Shown here piece after piece: positions 23,618 through 34,679 of a stretch of 64,000 nucleotides of DNA (positions are counted from its first letter, which is position 1; every line of letters starts with the position of its first letter). Under the pieces are notes generated by a model. The model had not been told where the DNA came from. It did no database searches and saw only the letters and a list, made by a program, of their open reading frames with translations. The stretch is from Astyanax mexicanus (taxonomy: Eukaryota > Chordata > Actinopteri > Characiformes > Acestrorhamphidae). The DNA is taken from the NCBI RefSeq assembly GCF_023375975.1, contig NC_064424.1, positions 13,852,001-13,916,000 of the forward strand. The letters are read 5' to 3'. A program made the position numbers and the translations under genes.

Positions 23618-23924
23618 CAGGGATGCACTAATTATTTGACAATTGAATATTCAGCCGAAAATAGGAAAGCACTCTAGTGATTGGCTGAATAGGAGAAGAG
23701 AGAGAAGAATTTATACCAAATATTGAGTGAATTATTTTAAAGTTACATTGCAGTGTTAACTCTACCAAGAGGATTTTTTTTACAGCAGTCAATTTTTAAA
23801 GTAATTTTTTTTTAGACTGCAAGTATATAATGTAATGTAATATAAAGTAAGACCCAACAATGTTGGTCATATTTTCTTTAGTAGAAAAAAAATATATTGG
23901 AAATCTAAACTTAAATGTAGCTTA

Positions 23925-24515
23925 CTCACTGCTAACGTTACTATGTTTGCTAGCTTGCCTCTAACCTTAGTTATCTCCCCGGTAACGTAGCTAATTCGCC
24001 GCTAACGTTATTGTGTTAGCTCGCTCTCCGCTAACCTTAGTTCTCTTTCCGGTAATGTAGCTAAATCGCCGCTAATGTTATTATGTTAGGTATCCCGCTG
24101 CTAATGCTACTATGTTAGCTAGCTCTTCGCTAAACTTAATTCTCTCCCAGTAATGTAGATAGATAACTTGCTCCTAATGTTATATTAGCTAGCTCTCCGA
24201 TAACCTTAGTTCTCTTTCCAGTAACCTAGCTAACTAGCCACTAATGTTAGTAAAGTTAGTGACAAGCTAGCTAACATAATATGTTAGCTAGTGCTCCGCT
24301 AACCTTAGTTCTCTCCCCAGTAGCATAGCTAACTCGTCACTAATGTTACAATGTTAGCTAGCTCTCTGCCAAACTTAGTTCTCTCCTCAGTAATGTAGCT
24401 AGATAACTCGCTGCTAACGTTAGTATGTTAGCTAGCTTGCCGCTAACGTTAGTTAGTTCTCCGTTAACCTTAGTTCTCTTTCTGCTAACGTTAGCTAACT
24501 CACCGCTAAATTAGC
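23925..24515. repeat. Minisatellite of gctaacgttag-type units
   Basis: About eight to nine imperfect repeats of roughly 60-70 bp built from gctaacgtta, tgttagctagct, ctccgctaaccttag and ttctctccccagtaa words. The unit is rich in short palindromes (aacgtt, gctagc). Confidence 0.88.
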
Positions 24516-24769
24516 ATGTGCTTTCCCACAGGCAGTCTGAAAATGTAATACCTATAGCAAATTTACATTAAATTTAAGACATTTTAAGACATTGATTACA
24601 CAGATTTTAATTTAAGACATTTTAAGACTTTTTAAGGACCTGCAGGAACCCTGTAAAGTTATATGACATCCCGAGTTCTACAGTACATTTATAATTAAAG
24701 TAGCATTTAAGATTTAAGATTAATAACGTAGTCCTGAGGTTAATGTGTGACTAGAGTAGCACTACTGAG

Positions 24770-25272
24770 AAGGGGTGCGACATATCGTATTGTACGCATT
24801 ATTAATTGCCAAAATTTTTGAATAGCATGAACAATATTATTCCCTGAAATGTCATGCAATATCACACACCCATAATTATCATATCAAGGAACTACTTTTT
24901 TTTGCTGTTTTTAGCAAAAGGGGGGGGGGGGGGGTAACAAACAAAAAAAAAAACACTGTTCTCATTTTCCATTATATATCTATATATGGAGATATATGGA
25001 GTGCATTATTAGTATCATGACATTCTGGATCATTGACTTCTGTAACAAATCTGATAAAAATCGTTTTTTTTTTTTTTTTAATATCTCAGTTACGGAAATG
25101 CCGTATCATATCGTATGCAGTAATACAATTTTATTTTCATTTTGTTGTAGTAGTGTATTTTTAATGTTTTATTTTTTTATTCAGTGTTTTGTTATATCAC
25201 CAAGATTACCGTTATCTCAAAAATACCATAAAATATTGTAATAATATTTTAGGGCCATACCGCTCACCCTTA
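24770..25272. mobile_element. hAT-like MITE nested in the hAT at 23,618
   Basis: Termini aaggggtgcgacatatcg and ccataccgctcaccctta are flanked by the perfect octamer ctactgag (24,762-24,769; 25,273-25,280). A 15-G run sits at 24,920-24,934. Interior text matches the fragments at 1,500 and 3,362, which it helps to explain. Confidence 0.8.
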
Positions 25273-25501
25273 CTACTGAGGTAAATGTATTGTGTCTTGT
25301 TGGTACAGGATTAAATTTGAAAAAAGTTGTAGTTTTGTAACTATTTTTTATTTACATAGCCTAAATAAATTTTGTCTTGCTTTTTAATTTTTTCAATGAT
25401 GAAAAAAATTTTACAAACTGTTCAGTATTTGGTTTTTAGCCTTCAGCCAAATATTTGTTTGTTAGGTTTCGACCAAAAATGTTAATTTTGGTGCATCCCT
25501 A

Positions 25502-26195
25502 CAATTCAGTCCTCTGCCAAGTGTTTTATTTTGTTCAATTTCGGCCAAAACAGTTAATTTCGGTGTATCCCTACACAATTCAGGCTTTTGAAAAGCTTAA
25601 TTTACGAGACAGCAGACCGACCACACTGCAACAGAGAAACATACATACACCACCTGGTATAAATATATGACTGAAAATGTGTGAATGCATGAGTCGACTA
25701 GAGCGAGCGCACAAAGCAGGCAAGATTATGTGGTGGACACTTTATCCATGCACAATAAGTGAGCTGCTGAATTAGCATCAGGGAGCTTAAGAAAAGCATT
25801 CCATTACAGCCCAAAAGCATGAATTCCTGTAACACAACCACTGTCACTCCAGCACTAGCAGTGAGCTTACGAACAACGCACCTATTGTACGCTGCAGTTT
25901 TCAGAAAGGCTGCTGCTGCAGGGCTTTATTTCTTTACACAGACTTTACATGGAATAAGAGCAATGAATATTATGCTAATAAGGAATTCCATTAGATGGAA
26001 AAAATAAAACATTGTTTTTCCATAATCTACTCCACAGGCAGAATATTTGCTCTTTCAAAGTCATAAAGCCATGAACAGAGCAAAGATGCTGCTGGTGGTC
26101 TGCAATGATACTTAATACTTTCTGCAACTTTGCAAAGATTTACAGATTGGAGCAATTTTAAAATTCAACATATGAAAAATATATACATATTTACT
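25502..26195. other. Duplicated hAT terminus, then unique DNA
   Basis: About 25,510-25,582 repeats the right end of the preceding hAT in diverged form (ggccaaaacagttaatttcg, then gtgtatccctacacaattcag), including a second copy of the target octamer. About 25,735-25,990 is repeat-free with AT-rich motif clusters and could be a conserved element; the frame at 25,819-26,007 is not gene-like. Confidence 0.5.
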
Positions 26196-26595
26196 GTACT
26201 CCAGAGGAGGAGAAACCCACTATTTGTTGTGCTACATGTTTTGTAAACTTCAGAAAAAAAAAAAAAAAAAAAGATGCAGAGCTTCTCAAATAATGCAAAG
26301 AAAACAAGCTCATATTCATAAAGCTTTAAGAGTTCAGAAATCAATATTTGGTGGAATAATTCTGTTTTTTAATCACAGTTTTTATGCATCTTGGCATGTT
26401 CTCCTCCACCAGTCTTACACACTGTTATTGGATAACTTTACGCCACTCCTGGTGCAAAAAGTCAAGCAGTTCAGCTTGGTTTAATGGCTTGTGATCATCC
26501 ACCTTCCTCTTGATTATATTCCAGAGGTTTTCAATTTGGTAAAATCAAAGAAACTAATATTTAAGTTGTCTTTTTATTTTTTTTCCCTAGAGCGC
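26196..26595 (-). mobile_element. Tc1-derived MITE copy 4
   Basis: Same order and same internal junction as copies 2 and 3 (ttccagaggttttcaatttgg next to the terminal region). The right end is ttttttccctagagcgcta. An 18-A run interrupts the left half. Decayed, without a usable frame. Confidence 0.78.
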
Positions 26596-26597
26596 TA

Positions 26598-27003
26598 TAC
26601 ATTATATACACCCATCAAGACCATGGCCAAGCAAGTTATCCAGCATCACCAGAATCACAAAGCTGGTTTACCAAAATCAAATGCAACACACTCAACTCAC
26701 TTACCAGAATATACTATATACCTAGACCACCTGAAACCAGCAATGCCCAAAGCAAAAAGGTACCAGTTTCTCTTCTTTCTACCCCGCCCACACCCCATTA
26801 GGTCCCGCCTCTTCACACTTGTCATCAACCCCTTAACAGTGATGCAGAAACAGCTCCAGACCAGCAGATACTGAAGATGATACTCTTCAAGGTATGTGGC
26901 ACATATCATCTTCCTCTTCTCCAGTCTGAGTATTTCATTAGTTCCACATCTTTGTGAACCCTTGAAATTACAGTGTACAGCCCTTCAGCTAGTAACTGCC
27001 TAC
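26598..27003. other. Intron-like stretch before the minus-strand exon
   Basis: The frames at 26,491-26,909 run through MITE and unrelated text and show no domain. A donor site for the next feature lies at its right edge. Confidence 0.4.
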
Positions 27004-27114
27004 CTTTCTGCTGAGCGTGTGCGCTGGAGGTCCTTCTTCTTAGATCTCATCAAAAGCCACTGCCCTCGGATGAGTTCCGGATTTGTGCTGGAGACCGAGT
27101 CGCCGCAGGCATTC
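27004..27114 (-). CDS. Candidate internal coding exon, protein not recognised
   Basis: Read on the minus strand this is bounded by a good acceptor (pyrimidine-rich tttgttttgcag just before 27,114) and a donor (aaag then gtaggc after 27,004). The enclosed 111 nt have one open phase: one base, 36 codons, two bases. The codons read NACGDSVSSTNPELIRGQWL, then a basic stretch with RSKKKDLQRTRSAE. The other two phases contain stops. Exact splice sites with one open phase and a natural composition are unlikely by chance in this AT-rich DNA. The length is a multiple of three, so skipping would keep the frame. I do not recognise the protein; the basic tail could be a regulatory or localisation segment, but that is a guess. 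No neighbouring exon is found in the window, so its introns would be very long. Confidence 0.6.
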
Positions 27115-27186
27115 CTGCAAAACAAATCACAGGCCATCGATTAGGCACACAATGACAAGAGCACACACTGAAGAATCTTTTACCCA

Positions 27187-27214
27187 CACACACACACAGA
27201 CACACACACACACA
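27187..27214. repeat. (CA)n microsatellite
   Basis: Slightly interrupted CA run upstream of the candidate exon on its coding strand, in the putative preceding intron. Confidence 0.9.
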
Positions 27215-27431
27215 CCAGTGGGTCTCAGAGGGACTACTGTAGAGGTCTGAGGCTGAAAAAGAGCCTGCAACATCTGGAATAATTAAACCATTTCTCTAAT
27301 ACTTTACCACTACATTGAGCATTTGTACACTTGGAAAATTATATATACACCTCAGTAGTGCTATTCTACTAATATACTTACTTAAGCAGTGCAATTTTTG
27401 CCATAGATTTACTTCAGGCTTGCTATTCTAC

Positions 27432-27888
27432 TAGTGCTGGGCGATTTTCCGATTAATTCAGTTAATTTGAATTATTCGAAAAATGCCGTAATTGTGATTT
27501 TACATACTGAAATATCTTAAAACGGCACTAATTTCTGAAGTGTTTATCCGTCTTATCAGCACCTCCCACAAACCGATGTGCACATATTTACTAACCATTC
27601 CGCTCAATTGGAGTCCCAGCACTTCTGGCACAAACACCCGGTGGGATAAAGCTTATATTTAGCTAAAAACTGCAGCGCCATCGCTCTCCGGTGAGGATCC
27701 GTGATTGTGAAAAACAATAATATCACTCCTTCAAAGTTTCTTCTGTGACTTGTTTAGTGCATTGTTTCTAAATTTTCAGTCACAGACCTGTGTCTGAAGT
27801 ATAATCCAGTGTCAGTCAGTGTGAGTTTCTCCCCGGCTGTGGACACGAGGTCAGGCCTTGATATGAAGGCCATAATCGCCCAGCGCTG
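27432..27888. mobile_element. hAT-like MITE with 7/8 target duplication
   Basis: The left terminus tagtgctgggcgattttccg and right terminus cataatcgcccagcgctg form an inverted pair. Flanks tattctac and tattcttc match at seven of eight positions. No coding capacity. Confidence 0.75.
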
Positions 27889-27896
27889 TATTCTTC

Positions 27897-29143
27897 TAAT
27901 ACATTTACTTGAGTAGAGCGATTTCACTAATATATTTACCTCAGTAGTGCTATTCTTAATCATACATATACCTCAGCAGTGCTACTCAGGTCACATGGTA
28001 AGTGAAATTCACAAAGAGAACAGCAACCAGACTTGTGGTAAACAAATAGATGCTAAGGCTAAGTTAGCTCAACTAGCTTTCCTACCCTAGCCCTTTGACT
28101 GTTTTCCATCTAAGCGATACAAACTGTAGTGTGTGAAGAACCAGGAAACTGACTGAACTGCTACTGTGATACCAAATGCTTTGTTTCTTGTTTTACATAT
28201 AATTTCTTGGCTCTCTCCACTGGCTTTCTTCCTCAGTGTGTCTGTGCTCTGTACACAGCAGTGCTCTCCGATATGTAACATTGCTGGAGCTGCGTTTTGC
28301 GGCACTATTTCACACCTCGATAAAAGTTTAAAGGTTTGGGCCAAACACGGTAGGCGTTAAAACACCCAATGTTTCAACAAATTAAATACAGAAAGAGGTC
28401 AAATGACAAAAACAGCAGCAACAACAGCAGCAGCACATTTAATGACTCATTCAGATTTTCACAGAACCAAGAGCTTGCCTTTATACTTCAAACAATTAAC
28501 TGAGAATCCAGATCTAGTCCCTTCATAACCTGGCGCAGTGATTGCTGTACGGTTAATAATTCAGGCAGCAGTCTGTTCTAATTCTCACCTGCTCTGACAA
28601 TTACAGGTCAATCTGTTCTGTTCCTACCGGAGCACAGAGAGAACCATCACGGCCCTCAAACGCCTTCAATTGGGCCTTCGGGTTTGAACCGGTTACCTTT
28701 GTAGTGCCTGACAGCTGTGGCAACATCAGAGAGGGGGCAAGGGCTTGTCTTGAAAGATACGTCTTAGCGCAGCCACGTTACACGTGAGTGAAGAAGAGAG
28801 AGAGAGAGAAACAAAAAAAAAGCTGAATCTGAGCTGCTGGATGGAGGCCATGGCTGGATTGGCAGAAGCATTGTAGCAATGGTGACTCTGGAGAACAGCC
28901 AAGCCTGTTCTCACTGAGAGAACTCATCTCTCACTCTCTCTCTCCTTCTGACAATGAGACAAGAGCACCACCAATTTGCATGCAAACACACACACACACA
29001 CATACATACATACATACAAGGCTTTAATACCAAGGGCCATATCACAGTTTCTAGGGAAGTGGACATCATACACAGAAGTCACGTTTGGGTTCAAATCGTG
29101 GTTTGAACTTCACGGTTTAGTTTAAGTAGGGTACAACAGGGAC
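27897..29143. other. Non-coding stretch
   Basis: About 27,950-28,085 shares phrases with the block at 7.8-12.6 kb (acctcagcagtgctact; aaataaacaaatagatgctaa-like text). About 28,540-28,720 is repeat-free and could be conserved. A (CA)n/(CATA)n microsatellite lies at 28,985-29,020. No gene is supported. Confidence 0.4.
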
Positions 29144-29547
29144 TCGGGTCGCAACGATCAGTCGATAAAAGCAACAATGTTGATTATTTAAATTTTATTT
29201 CAGTGTCAACTAATCATTCATTTGTTACTGTATCGCATTACACTAAGTGCTGGGGACAGAAACACAGTGGGAGACGGGTAAATGGCTCACTTGCACCGGT
29301 TACATTCAACATAGTCTGTGTCTGCAAAAGTGCCCAAACACAGCAAATTACATATTTACTCACTAAATATCAGTAATTTACACAACATAACATCTAGACA
29401 TTTAAATGCCTTTTAAATCTCATGTTCAGATGTTTCTATCATTTTTAGAGATGGAGGACATGGCAGAAATAATCACTGACCAACCGACTAATCAAAAAAA
29501 TAACCCAAATGAGTCGACTACCAAAACAATCATTAGTTGCAGCCCTA
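29144..29547. mobile_element. hAT-like MITE
   Basis: The left end tcgggtcgcaacgatcagtc and right end caatcattagttgcagcccta are inverted versions of a TAGGGCTGCAACGAT-type terminus, the same class as the intact element at 48,554. The flanking octamers match poorly (five of eight), so it is old. The interior is related to the fragment at 575-640. Confidence 0.65.
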
Positions 29548-30280
29548 AAATCGACCTGACCCAGGTTTCCTTTCATTTCATTTAAACAGACAGTTATAGT
29601 TTGCTCCATATAGTGTTTTTCAGCGACCCCCTGAGATTATACAGTTAATAAAGTATGTAGTGTTTTAATTAAGCAGTACAGTGTGTATGCATTAGCATCT
29701 TTAATGTGTTTTCACACATCCTCTGCATCTAATCTACCATTATTCATCAGGTAAAATAAAATGTTAGCAGAGAAAAATCCCTGTTTATTTTTTAGTCATT
29801 TACAATGCTAATGTGAGAACAGTGAGAGATAAAAAAAAAAAGAACCTATGGTTGCAGATTGACCAATCAGTGTTTTTAGTGCCAAAATCCATACTGATCA
29901 TCTTTCAGCACTGGATCTTTTACTTTGGACAAGATTCACGTTTCTGCTACACTATTAGTCGTGGTCTGCATTCATAGCTTTTACATTTTTGAATCTCTAG
30001 TTCAATGTGTTTCTACAAACGCATACCTAAAAATGCTGACATATCTTCCTCGTCTAATCCACATGATTTCACATGAAGATGTGAAAAAGTCAGAATATCA
30101 GGGAAACACTTGAGTTATTTCAACCAAAAGGTGCGAAATGTGAGAGATAAAGAATGAAGAGGGATACATTTTTTTTTTTGCATTTTTAAACATTCAGTAG
30201 AAACTATACAATAAATTTTAATAAAAACAGTAATAATAAAACACAATGAATAAAAGTAACCAAAAATCAAGACAAATTAC
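29548..30280. other. Non-coding stretch, nothing recognised
   Basis: AT-rich. The short frame at 29,925-30,113 has no recognisable features. Confidence 0.45.
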
Positions 30281-30680
30281 TAGGGGTGGGCGACATGGCT
30301 CTAAAGTAATATCACGATATTTCAGGGTATTTTTGCGATAACGATATACTTGGCAAAATAGGAAAACAGAAAAGTAATTTATTAATTTCAGGAATATAGT
30401 ATAATAGTATAACAGTATAATCATAATGTGGCAAAATAAATAATATAGCATAAAATAATATAATGCAGAAAAAAATATTGCAGAATATTTTCATGCATAT
30501 AAACTGCAACTATAAAAACTATAAACTAAAACAATTATACAATTAATAAACCTAAAGCTTTACAGTAAATAACAGACTACTTTTAAGACTAAGCATCCCT
30601 ATTATCACAATATGGATTTTAATATCATGATATTTCTGTGTCACAATATATTGTATACGATATAATATTGCCCACCCCTA
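30281..30680. mobile_element. hAT-like MITE, uninterrupted copy
   Basis: Termini taggggtgggcgacatggc and aatattgcccacccctaca-type end form an inverted pair, flanked by caaattac and cagattac (seven of eight). It is the same family as 52,304-52,954 in opposite orientation and supplies that copy's pre-insertion sequence. The low-complexity minus frames over it are artefacts. Confidence 0.82.
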
Positions 30681-30696
30681 CAGATTACCACTATTA

Positions 30697-31346
30697 TAAT
30701 CACAATGTTTTTTTTGTTTGTTTTTTTTTATTTCAAAAATGATATAATATGGAACACCCCTACTTTCTGCACAGTTTTACAGTCTTACACTGTTTCAGTA
30801 TGTTAACCAAGATACAGGTGACTTCTCAACTACTTCACCATTAAAGCCAGAAGAACTCCACCAGCAAACGACAGCTGAACCGAGGCCTTCACCACTGTGT
30901 AAATCACAGCCCCAGCTCAGAGCCTGAGTGACAGACTACAATCAAAGAAGCATGACATCATCATCATCATCAGCCCCATGGAGTGAAGAGAGGAGAGAGG
31001 AGAGAGCAGAGCACAGACTCGGTCGATGGTTATTGCAGCTGTCCGGGGCCGAGACCCTTATATCTCCGGCTGGCATATGTCACTTTATAACGGCCTCAGA
31101 AAACAGCAGAGGTGAGCAGGGAAGACAGCCAACAATAACACAGTCACACTCCAGCACTGCCTGTCTCAACAGCTGAGGCCATCTTTTATACCAGCCACCA
31201 ACGCAGCTGCTGCTGCCACTGCTGCTACAGTATGAGGACCCTGAGCACAGGCCTTCACTCTATAGCCTACCTAGACCTTTCACACCTGTAGCTCGTTTCC
31301 ACAACTTGTGCAGGGCGTTCCCAAGCAAATCCCCTGAAGTAACATT
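30697..31346. other. Non-coding stretch
   Basis: About 30,840-31,260 is GC-richer with CAT and GAGAG runs and an 82-codon frame (30,928-31,176) that looks compositional. No gene is called. Confidence 0.4.
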
Positions 31347-31824
31347 TAAGCCTGTCACGATTACAAAGTTTCAGGACGATATATTGTCCCAGAATATATT
31401 GTGGTAAACGATAAACGATAAATTTGTCATTTTAAAGTCCCACTTTAGAAAATGCTTTTTTCCTGCTTCTTGCCCCCAAAGGAGCTTTAAGACAACGTGC
31501 CACACTAATAATATACCAGCATAATAATACTATTACACAATGTTACAGTGAAACCAACTTTTGGTTATTAAGAACAGACTTTGGACTTCCAATATGTTCC
31601 AAAAAATATATTTTAATATGTTAAATAAAAAGTACAACCACACTGGGTCTCTGTTGGTTTAACCAAAAAAAAAACTGCACTAAATATTAAACAGACCTTT
31701 AAAAAGTAAGGACAAATAGATTAAAGTAACATTTACATTAATTCAGCTTTTGTTTAAATTCTGGACAAAACACAAAGGCACTTGCAGATTCCTTTTTTCT
31801 GATTGTACATGTATATGCTATAAC

Positions 31825-33943
31825 CAGACGTGGAAAGCAATGAATTACATTTACTCAAATTACTGTAATTGAGTAGATTTTTTCATTTTTAAAGTAGTTT
31901 TTAAAATAGGTAATTTTACTTTTAAAGTACATTTTGACACAAGTAATTTACTTTGCTACATTGGAAAACTCCCAATTACTGAGGAAAAAAAATGCTGGGA
32001 AAAAAAAAAAAAAAAAAATTCTGAATTAAAAAAAAGAATTGGTGCAGACCGGGCGCACAGATGCTCGCGCGTGGAATAACAAGGCAATAACGTCCTCATG
32101 CAATACAAAATGTGCCCCGCCGGACAGAGCTGTCAGCTTTCAAAACTTCCACATCAAACCTGAGAAAGCATGTGGTGTAAGTACTTATCATTAAACAATC
32201 TGCTTGAATGTTAAAATAAACATGTAAATAGCAGTTAAAGCAGAGCAATGGCAAGTTAAAAAATAATAATGAACTGTAAAATTATAAAAATACAGTTTGT
32301 CACCTATATGACCTTAACTTTTTAACAGTAAAGGAAAAAAAATGGATCATGGAAACCTATGCCACTTGTTTTATAGGGTGGTCTGAACAAATACGGCTTG
32401 AAAGGTCCAAATTATTATGTGGAATAATAGTTCATTAAAAACTATTTAATTTATGATTTGTTTTTATTTTTTAACTCTAACTAAAATAATTAAAAGTAAC
32501 TATGTAACTTTTACTCAAAGTACATTTTAAATTGAGTACTTTTTACTTTTACTTGAGTAGATTTTTAGATGGGTACTTTTACTTTTACTTGAGTAGAATT
32601 TTAGCAAAGTAAAGGTACTTTTACTTACCGTATTTTTCGGACTATAAGGCGCACCGTATTATAAGACGCACTATCAAAGAACGCCTATTTTCTGCTATTT
32701 TTCCATACATAGGGCGCATCGCATTATAAGGCGCGTTAAGTGACACTAGAAAGGGTGCCTATATCAAAGTGAACAGGGGTGGCGCCATGTTTCCCTTCCC
32801 CCACCGGGGGTGGTCGCTTGCCGGTGGAGCGTCTCAGTATACAAATCTAACGTTAGCTCTTTCAAAGTCAAACGAGTGCTGGATATTAATCTACACAGAT
32901 TCCTCTCCTGAAAACTGTTTATTTGGGTGAGTAACGTGCTTCAGTTTATTTACAGTAAGCTTAGATTTCCAGATGTCCACTAAGGCTTGCTGCACCAGCG
33001 TTAGCATAGCTATCCGCTAGCACGCTAGCTAGTCACCTAAACTAGTAAAGTTAACCCAAACTTAAACGACAGCGTTACACTGAGTAATCCTGCGTGTTCT
33101 GGTAAGACAGTGAGATATTAGCTAGCGATTCGTCCCCCGTAGCTTGTTTTAACACGGTAAACAAGCAGATTACAGGCTGATAAAACTCACCTCTGAGAGA
33201 GTTAGCGCTTAGCATCTAGCTAATGCTAGCCAGGCAAAGCAGCACAGACTTACAGGCCGATAACTCACCTCTGAACGGTGAACGCTTAGCGATTAGCATC
33301 TAACTCTAATAATACTGCTCCAGCAGTATTAAAAGTGCTAAATTTAGAAAATACTGATCTCTGAACAGTGAAAAAGCTAGCTAGCTAAGCGGTTAGCATC
33401 TAGCTAATGCTATTTATTGCTGCTCCAGCCTCGGAGCGGCACGGCTCTGCACGGAGTGTGTGTTTACTGCTCCTTACACCTGACGGGTAAAATTTAGATA
33501 ATACTGATCTCTGAACAGTGAATAAGCTAGCTAATGCTATTTGCTGCTCCAGCCTCGGAGCTGCACGGCTCTGGACTCTGTAAAGCACTGAAACTCTGTA
33601 TAACGCTGCACGGAGTGTGTGTTTACTGCTACTTACAACCTGACGAGTAAAATTTAGATAATACTGATCTCAGTGAATAAGCTAGCTAGCTTAGCGGTTA
33701 GCATCTAGCTAATGCTATTGCTGCTCAGCCTCGGAGCTGCACGGCTCTGGACTCTGTATAGCACTGAAACTCTCTATAACGCTGCACGGAGTGTGTTTAC
33801 TGCTCCTTACAACCTGACGAGTAAAATCCATACAAAAGGCGCACCGTATTATAAGACGCACTGTCAATTTTTGTGAAAATTAAAAGTTTTTAAGTGTGCC
33901 TTATAGTCCGAAAAATACGGTAATTACAATTTTTCCACCTCTG
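31825..33943. mobile_element. Middle hAT of the nest
   Basis: Termini cagacgtggaaag and tttccacctctg are flanked by the perfect octamer gctataac (31,817-31,824; 33,944-33,951). CAG..CTG ends and an 8-bp duplication are hAT hallmarks. The interior is rich in tttacttttacttgagtag repeats towards the right. It lies within 31,347-34,031 and contains the pogo-like copy B. No transposase. Confidence 0.9.
32628..33920. mobile_element. 1.29-kb TA-flanked pogo-like element, copy B
   Basis: Same inverted termini and TA flanks as copy A at 21,244-22,533, and about 99% identical by eye, including the threefold internal repeat. Differences include caaatctaacgttagctc against caaaatatagctc near 32,844 and a 2-bp shortening in a gtgtgtg run. 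It is the innermost and youngest insertion of this nest. The minus frame at 33,400-33,588 repeats the artefact in copy A. Confidence 0.92.
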
Positions 33944-34039
33944 GCTATAACACAATAAATCAAAAACACAAGTGTCCATATGAAAAATTATCATACAATA
34001 AGTAGATCACGTAGTTATCGCGACAGGCCTAGTAACATT

Positions 34040-34679
34040 TCTTCATAACCACTTTTCATCCTGCTATCCTAAGATGTTTGGCATGTCACTGTACAAAAAC
34101 TAAGTGACAATTTTCTCAGGATGTACACAAACCATGGACCAAATGGTTGCAGCTATTACACATACATACCCCACGATAGTGTCACGCAAACAATAAAACG
34201 AGCAGGTACTCCTCGCTTCTAAATGAGCAAATGTGTCACCATGATGATACATATCCTGAACCTGGTCCCTTTAAAATGGCTATGAATACACTGTCCCTGT
34301 CATATCATGAATTTATTTCATATCCAGGTTTCTTTTAAAGGAACCTGTCTGTCCTGAGCTAATAAGAAGTTGAAATTCCTAAACTCCGACAAAAATGTTC
34401 TCTATATGCTGAACCCTTTCTCCCCAGGGAAGCGGAGAAATGTCCCTCATGCAGAGGAAGAGATACGGATAAAGAATCGCTACAGCATCGCTCTAATGTC
34501 ATCCATCACTCCTCAGATCAGCCCTGCTATCAGCTGAGCGCGAGAGAGAGGATACGGAGATTATGACAAGCGGAGGAAGATAGAAAGCACTCCATCCTAT
34601 TACAATTTCAGATAGGGCTTTAGAGGACACGTAGCGTAATGCATTTGAATGCAAAATAACATCAAAGCCAGGACTGCCG
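34040..34679. other. Non-coding stretch
   Basis: An acceptor-like site (tttctccccag at about 34,428) precedes about 130 bp of mixed composition, but the following phases close quickly. I regard it as possible conserved DNA rather than an exon. Confidence 0.35.

Larger units (their letters stand above)
23618..25501. mobile_element. hAT-type element with perfect target duplication
   Basis: The left terminus cagggatgcactaatta and the right terminus tttggtgcatcccta are flanked by the perfect 8-bp duplication caattcag (23,610-23,617 and 25,502-25,509). Subterminal words (ttcagccgaaaat; cttcagccaaatatt) mirror each other. There is no transposase. The interior holds a minisatellite (23,925-24,515) and a second, younger hAT-type element (24,770-25,272). 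Confidence 0.88.
31347..34031. mobile_element. Outer hAT of a three-level nest
   Basis: The left end taagcctgtcacgattac and right end gttatcgcgacaggccta are flanked by the perfect octamer gtaacatt (31,339-31,346; 34,032-34,039). After removal of the elements inside it the original copy is about 0.57 kb, so it is non-autonomous. Subterminal text (gtggtaaacgataaacg) is typical of short fish hAT elements. Oldest of the three insertions by nesting. Confidence 0.9.

Noticed and set aside
23925..24515. Homing or regulatory array
   Set aside because: Unit structure and variability are those of an ordinary minisatellite inside a transposon; nothing supports a binding function.
22011..33588. Identical 62-residue minus-strand frames at 22,011 and 33,400 as a conserved small protein
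   Set aside because: They are identical only because both lie in copies of the same recent non-coding transposon. The sequence is repeat read-through with no domain.
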